Positions 51,005-58,186 of a stretch of 58,186 nucleotides of DNA are shown here, one piece after another. This DNA is from Sediminivirga luteola (GTDB taxonomy: Bacteria > Actinomycetota > Actinomycetes > Actinomycetales > Brevibacteriaceae). Made by a program: the position numbers and the translations under genes. The notes below the pieces were generated by a model. That model made no database searches. It was given only the letters and a program-made list of their open reading frames with translations, and was not told the origin of the DNA. Within the stretch, counting starts at the first letter, position 1. The number at the start of each line of letters is the position of its first letter. The stretch covers positions 194,510 through 252,695 of the forward strand of contig NZ_BMFY01000006.1 in NCBI RefSeq assembly GCF_014639315.1, in the 5' to 3' direction.

Positions 51005-51972
51005 GTCCGTCGCCCCGCGGACCCGGTGCGCGGTGTGCCCGGCGCATGCGGGCTGGTGGCCCCGGAGGCTGGCGCGGCCGCCGTGGCCGGCGCAGGGAGG
51101 CCGCGCAACAGCCGGTGCAGCGCCGCAGGCACGTCCACGGCATGGTTCACCCGCGCCTGCGGTATGCCGTGGCGCCGCAGCAGTCGCGCTCGTCCGGCCA
51201 GGCGCGCCGCCTCGGCCGCCCGGTACTCGTGCGCCAGGCGGCCGGGCAGGGCCGGCGTCTGCAGGCCCTCGCCGGCCAGGACGTCGACGAGCGGAGCCGC
51301 ACGGCCGTCGCCGGGCAGAGCCTCGGTGAGATCGGCATCCGCCAGATCGAGCCACAGCATCTCGTGCCTGTGGCGCAACCCGGGCAGCAGGCGCCGTGCC
51401 TCCTCCGGGAGCGGGCCGTCGTCGGCGATCACCAGGACCAGCATCCGGGGCACGCGCATCGCCGCCAGGGTCCGCAGCGGTGCGGCCGGGCCGCCGGGCT
51501 CGGCCGCAGGGGAGTGCAGCGTCTGCAGCAGGGACTCAAGGTGCCCGTCTGCGCGGCCGGGGCGGGAGACGCGGCTGCGTCCACCGGACCCCGAGACCAG
51601 CAGCACGTCGTCGCCGTGGCGGGCCGCGACGACCGCCAGCATCCCGGCCGCCAGGACCGCCGTGTCACGCTTCTGGGTGCCCGCCGGGCCGAGCGCGCTC
51701 AGCTCCGCGCCGTTGCCGGCGACGATCGCCAGGCGCATCCGCCGCTGCGCCGTGCGACGCCGGACGAGAGGCTCGGGGTGCCGGGCGGAGGCACGCCAGT
51801 CGATGTCGCGGACCTCGTCGCCGGGCAGGTAGGGGCGCAGGTCGTCGAAGTCGGGACTGCGCCCGTGGAACACGCTCGCGTAGTCTCCCTCGAGGAGGTC
51901 GTTGCTCAGTCGTCGGCGGCGCCGCGTCAGCAGCGCCAGCTGCGCGCGCACCCGGGGGAGCAGACGGGGCAC
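51001..51972 (-). CDS. DUF58 domain protein
   Basis: 323 residues. The DUF58 hallmark is clear: LLEGDYASVFHGRSPDFDDLRPYLPGDEVRDIDWRASARHPEPLVRR near the N-terminus, followed by a degenerate vWA-like fold. In such operons DUF58 works with the MoxR AAA+ ATPase and vWA proteins, probably in metal-enzyme or complex maturation. The rest is Arg/Ala-rich and poorly conserved. Confidence 0.85.
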   Translation of the reverse strand: MPRLLPRVRAQLALLTRRRRRLSNDLLEGDYASVFHGRSPDFDDLRPYLPGDEVRDIDWRASARHPEPLVRRRTAQRRMRLAIVAGNGAELSALGPAGTQKRDTAVLAAGMLAVVAARHGDDVLLVSGSGGRSRVSRPGRADGHLESLLQTLHSPAAEPGGPAAPLRTLAAMRVPRMLVLVIADDGPLPEEARRLLPGLRHRHEMLWLDLADADLTEALPGDGRAAPLVDVLAGEGLQTPALPGRLAHEYRAAEAARLAGRARLLRRHGIPQARVNHAVDVPAALHRLLRGLPAPATAAAPASGATSPHAPGTPRTGSAGRRT

Positions 51973-52028
51973 GGGGTCTCCTCTCTGTGCGCTCTGTGCG
52001 CGGGGCGCTGCGTCACCGCCCCGCGCGG

Positions 52029-53027
52029 TCAGGGCGTGGGGACTGTCGTCAGGAGGGCATCGACGACGGTGTCCGTCGTGAGTCCGTCCGCATCGGCTTC
52101 GAATCCCAGGACGATGCGGTGCCGCAGCACCCGGTGCGCGATGGCCTTGACGTCCTCCGGGATGGCGAAGGCGCGGCCGCGCACGAGGGCCAGTGCCCGC
52201 GCGCCGGCGGTCATCGCGATCGAGGCACGGGGGCTGGCGCCGCAGTCGATGGCGGCGGCGAGCGCCGGGTGCAGCACGCCGTGCGGATGCCGGGTGACCT
52301 GGACGAGCCGGACCAGGTAGTCGGTGAGTGCCGGGTCGATGTACACCGACCGGGCGCAGTCGACCAGCCGCTTCACGTCGTCGCGGCTGATCCTGGCCTG
52401 CGGGGCGGGGGAGTCGAAGACACCGGCGTCCACCCGGCGCAGGATCTCCTTCTCCTCCTCGGGACTCGGGTAGTCCAGGACCTCTTTGAACATGAACCGG
52501 TCCAGCTGCGCCTCGGGGAGGCGGTAGGTGCCCTCATGCTCCAGCGGGTTCTGGGTGGCGAGCACCAGGAAAGGCCTGGGAAGCTCGAACCGTTCGCCGC
52601 CGATGGTCACCTGCTTCTCCTGCATCGCCTCGAGCATGGCGCTCTGGGTCTTGGCCCCGGCCCGGTTGATCTCGTCCAGGAGGACGATATTGGCGTGCAC
52701 CGGTCCGAGCCGGGTGCTGAAGGCCGCTGCGCGGGCGTCGTAGACCTGAGAGCCGATGATGTCACTGGGCATCAGATCGGGCGTGCACTGGATCCGGGAG
52801 AACGTCCCGTCGATGGCCTCGGCGAGAGTGGCGGCGGCGGTGGTCTTGGCCAGGCCGGGGGCGCTCTCCAGCAGGATGTGACCGCCGGTGAGGAGCGCCA
52901 GGAGGAGTGACTCGCGCAACTGCCGCTGTCCGACGACGCGTGCCTCCAGATGGGCTCCGGCGGCCGCGATGATCTCTCCGGCGTGGTCGATGTCCGCGGC
53001 TTCGGCCGGTGCCCTGAGTCTCTTCAC
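52029..53027 (-). CDS. MoxR-type AAA+ ATPase
   Basis: 332 residues. Walker A region LESAPGLAKTT (typical MoxR form), pore/sensor region with RIQCTPDLMPSDIIGSQVYD, Walker B IVLLDEINRAGAKTQSAMLEAMQEKQVT, sensor I ATQNPLEHEGTYRLPEAQLDRFMF. The GTG at 53027, with GGGAGGACC 9 nt before, was chosen as start; the frame is open upstream to 53414, but that part is Cys/Pro-rich without homology. First gene of the operon MoxR-DUF58-DUF4381-vWA-vWA-TPR. Confidence 0.9.
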   Translation of the reverse strand: MKRLRAPAEAADIDHAGEIIAAAGAHLEARVVGQRQLRESLLLALLTGGHILLESAPGLAKTTAAATLAEAIDGTFSRIQCTPDLMPSDIIGSQVYDARAAAFSTRLGPVHANIVLLDEINRAGAKTQSAMLEAMQEKQVTIGGERFELPRPFLVLATQNPLEHEGTYRLPEAQLDRFMFKEVLDYPSPEEEKEILRRVDAGVFDSPAPQARISRDDVKRLVDCARSVYIDPALTDYLVRLVQVTRHPHGVLHPALAAAIDCGASPRASIAMTAGARALALVRGRAFAIPEDVKAIAHRVLRHRIVLGFEADADGLTTDTVVDALLTTVPTP

Positions 53028-53502
53028 GCCCGGGTCCTCCCTGATGTTCGGCTGCGTTTCGGCTGCGTCGGAGATGCTCGAGAAGAGCGCCTTCTCAGTC
53101 CCCGTCGTGCCCTGTGCGGGGAAGGTTCCGGGCTGCGGGGGCGTTCTCTTTGATGGAGTCCACGCTAGTCGAGCGGTTCCGGCGCGGCCATGGTGTGACA
53201 GGGCTGGCACAGCATCGGCGCCGATGCCTCCGGTGGAGACACCGGCACCGGGCCGGGTGCGACACGCCGAAGGGGCGACACACGGAGAGATTGTTCTGTG
53301 CACGGCTGTGGATATCCCGCGCCGGGCGGTGGACGGCGCCCGGGTGTATCCACCGGCGCTCGGCCGGCACCCGCACGGGCACGCCGAAAGGAGGACGGCG
53401 AGGGATGGGGACAAGGTACATGGATGTGATTCACAGGGCTGTGGAGGACGCCCGACACGTGACGCGACACACCTGGAGCTCCTTGAAAATCACACCGGTG
53501 TA
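53028..53502. other. Divergent intergenic region, MoxR operon and nrd operon
   Basis: 475 bp without a supported gene. Several open frames here (for example plus 52888-53547) have no recognisable features. It should contain the promoters of both operons. A TTGAAA at 53483-53488 could be the nrd -35. Confidence 0.5.
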
Positions 53503-53550
53503 ACACATCATGTAGTCAGTACAGATTCGAGCGAACACTACATATAGTGG
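53503..53550. promoter_or_regulatory. Tandem NrdR boxes
   Basis: Box 1 acacatcatgtagtca (53503-53518) and box 2 acactacatatagtgg (53535-53550). Both fit the NrdR consensus acaCwAtATaTwGtgt with some departures. The start-to-start distance is 32 bp (three helical turns), the classic NrdR arrangement. They lie about 100-150 bp upstream of nrdH, so the operon should be repressed by NrdR. nrdR itself is not in the window. Confidence 0.8.
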
Positions 53551-53653
53551 TTCGACCCCGGGGGCCAGCGCTTCCCGACTCCCCGTCGATCCGCGCGGAT
53601 CCTTCTGGATTCCCTGATTCCCCGCCATGGAAGCAGCAGCAGAAAGGCAGCTC

Positions 53654-53902
53654 ATGATCACCGTTTACACCAAGCCGTCGTGCGTCCAGTGCAACGCCAC
53701 CTTCCGTCTGCTCGACTCCAAGGGACTGCAGTACCGCAAGGTCGATCTGAGCGAAGACCCGAACGCTCTCGATATGGTCCGTGCGATGGGCTACATGCAG
53801 GCGCCCGTCGTCGTGACCGAGGACGACCACTGGTCCGGTTTCCGCCCGGACAAGATCGCCGCTCTCGCCGGCGAGGGCGGCGCGGCAGCGGTCGTGGCAT
53901 GA
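53654..53902 (+). CDS. nrdH: Glutaredoxin-like protein NrdH
   Basis: 82 residues. Redox motif CVQC at Cys10 and Cys13, and WSGFRPDKI at the C-terminal side. NrdH passes electrons from thioredoxin reductase to the class Ib ribonucleotide reductase. The start is ATG 53654, aligning with NrdH homologs (MITVYTKPSC); an upstream in-frame ATG at 53627 only adds a non-conserved leader. Confidence 0.95.
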   Translation: MITVYTKPSCVQCNATFRLLDSKGLQYRKVDLSEDPNALDMVRAMGYMQAPVVVTEDDHWSGFRPDKIAALAGEGGAAAVVA

Positions 53903-53932
53903 CCCGCTGAAGACCGGATCGCGAGGGGCACG

Positions 53933-54355
53933 ATGACCGTCGTCTACTACTCGAGCAGCTCCAACTACACCCACGCGTTCGCGCAGAAGCTCCGGGCCGC
54001 CGGTCAGCACTGCGTGCGCTTGCCGCTCCTGACGAAGGACGACACCCTCCTGATGGAGGAGCCGTTCGTGCTCATCACCCCCACCTACGGGGCGGGGCCG
54101 CGCCGGGGCGCGGTGCCCAAGCAGGTGATCAAGTTCCTCAATGTCCCGCAGAACCGCGAGCTGCTCTGCGGTGTGATCGGGGCCGGCAATACCAATTTCG
54201 GCGAGACCTACTGCCAGGCGGCGCACATCGTCGCCCAGAAGTGCCAGGTCCCGCTGCTCTACCGGTTCGAGCTCCTGGGGCTGCCGGAAGACGTCCGCAA
54301 CGTGAACGAAGGACTGAATCGACTGTGGAAACAAAAGCTCCAGCGCAGGGCCTGA
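53933..54355 (+). CDS. nrdI: Flavodoxin-like protein NrdI
   Basis: 140 residues. FMN-binding loop [37 protein letters not shown] and [15 protein letters not shown]. Supplies the oxidant that generates the dimanganese-tyrosyl cofactor of NrdF. Its last 31 bp overlap the nrdE start. Confidence 0.95.
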   Translation: MTVVYYSSSSNYTHAFAQKLRAAGQHCVRLPLLTKDDTLLMEEPFVLITPTYGAGPRRGAVPKQVIKFLNVPQNRELLCGVIGAGNTNFGETYCQAAHIVAQKCQVPLLYRFELLGLPEDVRNVNEGLNRLWKQKLQRRA

Positions 54356-56490
54356 ACGAGGCCATCGTGCGCGAGGAAACCGATCTGGACTACCACGCGC
54401 TCAACGCCATGCTCAATCTGTATGACGCCGAGGGGCGCATCCAGTTCGAGCGTGACCGTCAGGCGGCCCGCCAGTACTTCCTCCAGCACGTCAACAAGAA
54501 CACCGTCTTCTTCCACGACCTGGACGAGAAGCTCGATTACCTGGTCGCCAACGACTACTACGAGCGGGAAGTGCTGGAGCAGTACTCCCGCGAGTTCATC
54601 CACGCGCTGAGCAAGCGCGCCTACGGCAGGAAGTTCCGGTTCCAGACCTTCCTGGGCGCCTTCAAGTTCTACACCTCCTATGCGCTCAAGACCTTCGACG
54701 GCAAGCGCTACCTGGAGCGGTTCGAGGACCGCGTGTGCATGGTCGCGATGTTCCTGGCACGCGGCGATGAGGACCTGGCGACGAAGCTGGTCGACGAGAT
54801 CATCTCCGGCCGTTTCCAGCCGGCGACTCCCACCTTCCTCAATGCCGGCAAGAAGCAGCGTGGCGAGCTGGTCTCCTGCTTCCTGCTGCGCATCGAGGAC
54901 AATATGGAGTCCATCGGCCGCTCCATCAACTCCGCCCTGCAGCTGTCCAAGCGCGGCGGCGGCGTGGCCTTCGCGCTGACCAACATCCGCGAGGCGGGCG
55001 CCCCGATCAAGAAGATCGAGAACCAGTCCTCCGGCGTCATCCCGATCATGAAGCTGCTGGAGGACTCGTTCTCCTACGCCAACCAGCTCGGGGCACGCCA
55101 GGGCGCGGGCGCCGTCTACCTGCACGCGCATCACCCGGACATCTACCGGTTCCTGGACACCAAGCGTGAGAACGCGGACGAGAAGATCCGCATCAAGACG
55201 CTCTCGCTGGGCGTGGTCATCCCGGACATCACCTTCGAGCTGGCCAAGCGCAACGAGGACATGTACCTGTTCTCCCCGTACGACGTGGAGCAGGTCTACG
55301 GCATCCCGTTCTCGGACGTCAACGTCTCCGAGAAGTACTACGAGATGGTCGACGACGCCCGGATCCGCAAGTCCAAGATCAACGCCCGCGAGTTCTTCCA
55401 GACCCTCGCGGAGATCCAGTTCGAGTCCGGCTACCCGTACATCATGTTCGAGGACACCGTGAACCGGGCGAACCCGGTGGACGGCAAGATCATCATGTCT
55501 AACCTGTGCTCCGAGATCCTCCAGGTCTCCGAGCCCAGCGAGTACGATGAGGATCTCGGCTACGCCAGTGTCGGCAAGGACATCTCCTGCAACCTCGGCT
55601 CGCTCAACATCGCCCTGACGATGGACGGCGGCGACCTGGCCGGGACCGTGGAGACGGCGATCCGCGGCCTGACCGCCGTGTCCGAGGCCAGCGCCATCGA
55701 CTCCGTGCCGTCCATCCGCCGGGGCAACGACATGTCCCACGCGATCGGCCTGGGGCAGATGAACCTGCACGGCTACCTGGCGCGGGAGCGGATCCACTAC
55801 GGCTCCGAAGAAGGCCTGGACTTCACCAACATCTACTTCTACACGGTGCTGTTCCACTGCCTGCGCGCCTCAAATCTGCTGGCGCAGGAGCGCGGCCAGG
55901 CCTTCGCGGGCTTCGAGAAGTCCAAGTACGCCTCCGGGGAGTTCTTCGACAAGTACACCGAGACGGTGTGGGCGCCCAAGACGGACCGCGTGGCACAGCT
56001 GTTCGCCGATGCCGGTATCCAGATCCCGGGCCAGCAGGACTGGCGGGAGCTGAAGGCCAAGGTCATGGCGCACGGCATCTACAATCAGAACCTGCAGGCG
56101 GTGCCGCCGACCGGCTCGATCTCCTACATCAACAACTCGACGTCGTCGATCCACCCGGTGGCCTCGAAGATCGAGATCCGCAAGGAAGGCAAGATCGGGC
56201 GGGTGTACTACCCGGCGCCGTTCATGACGAACGAGAACCTGGAGTACTACCAGGATGCCTACGAGATCGGCTACGAGAAGATCATCGACACCTACGCCGA
56301 GGCGACGCAGCACGTCGACCAGGGCCTGTCGCTGACGCTGTTCTTCCGTGACACGGCCACCACCCGTGACATCAACAAGGCACAGATCTACGCCTGGAAG
56401 AAGGGCATCAAGACGATCTACTACGTCCGGCTCCGTCAGCTCGCGCTCCAGGGGACCGAGGTCGAGGGCTGCGTGTCCTGCATGCTCTGA
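54325..56490 (+). CDS. nrdE: Ribonucleoside-diphosphate reductase class Ib, alpha subunit NrdE
   Basis: 721 residues. Reduces ribonucleoside diphosphates to deoxy forms. RNR alpha features: [30 protein letters not shown] (catalytic Asn, Cys and Glu), [18 protein letters not shown], and the C-terminal redox pair CVSC that NrdH reduces. No N-terminal ATP-cone, as expected for class Ib. The start is GTG 54325, inside nrdI, with gaagga about 12 nt before. The frame is open upstream, but that is antisense-like. Confidence 0.95.
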   Translation: METKAPAQGLNEAIVREETDLDYHALNAMLNLYDAEGRIQFERDRQAARQYFLQHVNKNTVFFHDLDEKLDYLVANDYYEREVLEQYSREFIHALSKRAYGRKFRFQTFLGAFKFYTSYALKTFDGKRYLERFEDRVCMVAMFLARGDEDLATKLVDEIISGRFQPATPTFLNAGKKQRGELVSCFLLRIEDNMESIGRSINSALQLSKRGGGVAFALTNIREAGAPIKKIENQSSGVIPIMKLLEDSFSYANQLGARQGAGAVYLHAHHPDIYRFLDTKRENADEKIRIKTLSLGVVIPDITFELAKRNEDMYLFSPYDVEQVYGIPFSDVNVSEKYYEMVDDARIRKSKINAREFFQTLAEIQFESGYPYIMFEDTVNRANPVDGKIIMSNLCSEILQVSEPSEYDEDLGYASVGKDISCNLGSLNIALTMDGGDLAGTVETAIRGLTAVSEASAIDSVPSIRRGNDMSHAIGLGQMNLHGYLARERIHYGSEEGLDFTNIYFYTVLFHCLRASNLLAQERGQAFAGFEKSKYASGEFFDKYTETVWAPKTDRVAQLFADAGIQIPGQQDWRELKAKVMAHGIYNQNLQAVPPTGSISYINNSTSSIHPVASKIEIRKEGKIGRVYYPAPFMTNENLEYYQDAYEIGYEKIIDTYAEATQHVDQGLSLTLFFRDTATTRDINKAQIYAWKKGIKTIYYVRLRQLALQGTEVEGCVSCML

Positions 56491-56539
56491 GCGAGCACGC
56501 GGCTCAAGGAGATTCATCAGTTCCCACGCACGGTCTTGA

Positions 56540-57523
<984 letters not shown>

Positions 57524-57560
57524 GACCCCAGAGCTTGCTCGAGGCCCGAAAGGGCTGACG

Positions 57561-57603
57561 GGAGGCCCGGACCTGCAGGTTTCTGCAGGTCCGGGCCTCT
57601 TTT
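57561..57603. terminator. Strong rho-independent terminator after nrdF
   Basis: Perfect 17-bp stem gaggcccggacctgcag (57561-57577) with ctgcaggtccgggcctc (57582-57598), 4-nt loop, then ttttt (57599-57603). Confidence 0.95.
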
Positions 57604-57661
57604 CGTGCCTCCATCCGAAGGACAGAGGAGAGCACAGATGAACATCAGTATCCGTTCGGTA

Positions 57662-57848
57662 TGGCACGGGGGTGGCACGAGCGCACCTTCCAGCCAAGCG
57701 CGGGGTGGCTCGAAGCCCGAAATTTGGGGGCTGCGTGCCACCAGCTGCGTGCCACAGCGTGCCATTGGGCTCGCGTCGAGGTCCGTAAAAGGCCAGGTGA
57801 GAGGCCGGTTTGAAGGGACTGCGCGACCTAGTGGCACGGAGTGGCACG
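57662..57848. repeat. Cluster of TGGCACG sites upstream of the integrase frame
   Basis: Seven copies of TGGCACG or its complement CGTGCCA in 187 bp. Forward: 57662-57668, 57673-57679, 57832-57838, 57842-57848. Reverse: 57734-57740, 57748-57754, 57758-57764. Three neighbouring pairs are spaced exactly 10 bp, one helical turn. This looks like the arm-type binding sites of a tyrosine integrase (or excisionase sites) beside int. Confidence 0.65.
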
Positions 57849-57888
57849 ACGGTCCGCGTGAGTCCATTCGCGGCACCTGGAGGGCACG

Positions 57889-58182
57889 ATGAGCACCACG
57901 AAGAAGCGTGAGACGGCGCCGAAGCGCGAGACCTGGGGGAGCCTTCGGAAGCTCCCGTCAGGACGGTGGCAGGCGCGCTACCCGGCCCCAGACGGGCAGA
58001 TGCACTCGGCCCGCACGGAGGACGACAAGCCGTTGACGTTCCTCACCAAGACCGACGCTCGCACGTGGCTCGCCAGCGTGCACACGAAGATCGCGCAGGG
58101 AGAATGGGAGCCACCCTCGGTCGTCGCGGCTCGGCGTCGAGCGGAAGCGGAAGCCGAGGAAGCGAGTGGAGTGACCCCCTAG
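57889..58182 (+). pseudogene. int: N-terminal part of a phage-type tyrosine integrase, frame interrupted
   Basis: 97 residues. The opening WGSLRKLPSGRWQARYPAPDG, then LTFLTKTDARTWLASVHTKIAQGEW and an Arg/Ala/Glu-rich helix, is the usual N-terminal (AP2/SAM-like arm-binding) module of actinobacterial prophage and ICE integrases. No catalytic domain is reached because a TAG follows ACC CCC at 58180-58182. One C fewer in the CCCCC run would read on as Thr-Pro-Arg-Phe. So this is a frameshifted gene, a sequencing slip in the run, or a true truncation; the window ends 4 bp later. Confidence 0.6.
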
Positions 58183-58186
58183 ATTC

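Noticed and set aside
53028-53414. N-terminal extension of the MoxR ATPase
   Set aside because: Cys/Pro-rich with no homology; GTG 53027 has a good ribosome-binding site and matches the family length.
57605-57892. 95-codon open frame just before the integrase frame, stop overlapping its ATG
   Set aside because: It is built over the TGGCACG cluster and has no recognisable domain. An aggagag before the ATG at 57638 keeps a small possibility open, but the motif cluster explains the sequence better.

Overview
This window looks like chromosome from a high-G+C actinobacterium, most likely Micrococcales. Coding sequence is very GC-rich, with many GTG starts and ATGA/GTGA stop-start overlaps. The order prfB-ftsE-ftsX-M23 peptidase-smpB-ssrA, a fused pabAB, a split actinobacterial Tad locus and nrdHIEF all fit. 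The species cannot be named from the sequence alone.

Layout. 1-5.2 kb: a fused aminodeoxychorismate synthase running off the left edge, with long low-complexity linkers; a DUF998 membrane protein; an RluA-type pseudouridine synthase; a lipoprotein. 5.4-14.2 kb (minus strand): a Tad pilus operon (tadA, tadB, tadC, Flp-like pilin, two TadE-like pseudopilins, TadG-like) that ends in an FHA-FtsK/EccC-like ATPase overlapping the tadG-like gene. 14.9-18.4 kb: a GH92 glycosidase translationally coupled to a GT4 glycosyltransferase.

18.4-36.0 kb: a 17.4-kb catabolic island bounded by two 145-bp direct repeats (18444-18588 and 35879-36023, 2 mismatches), inserted between the glycosyltransferase and prfB. 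A 13-gene operon (18715-31622) carries two small hotdog dehydratases, two family III CoA-transferases, an Fe3+-type ABC importer, a MaoC hydratase, an SDR reductase, an epimerase, an enoyl-CoA hydratase, a zinc-less oxidoreductase and an MmgE/PrpD protein. A GntR/FCD regulator and a divergent operon (2-hydroxyacid dehydrogenase, thiolase, second paralogous binding protein) follow. A shared motif, GATCAA(G/A)TATC, lies at both operon promoters and at the regulator promoter. The island probably encodes uptake and CoA-dependent breakdown of an organic acid that I cannot identify. No acyl-CoA dehydrogenase or acyl-CoA ligase is present.

36.1-44.5 kb: prfB, ftsEX, an M23 peptidase and smpB, then a complete TRAP transporter lying between smpB and a minus-strand tmRNA gene. 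44.9-47.8 kb: a P-type cation ATPase. 47.8-53.0 kb (minus strand): a MoxR/DUF58/von Willebrand A/TPR operon of the Bat type. 53.5-57.5 kb: nrdHIEF behind a pair of NrdR boxes. 57.6-58.2 kb: a strong terminator, a cluster of 10-bp-phased TGGCACG motifs, and the start of a tyrosine-integrase-like reading frame that hits a stop after 97 codons.
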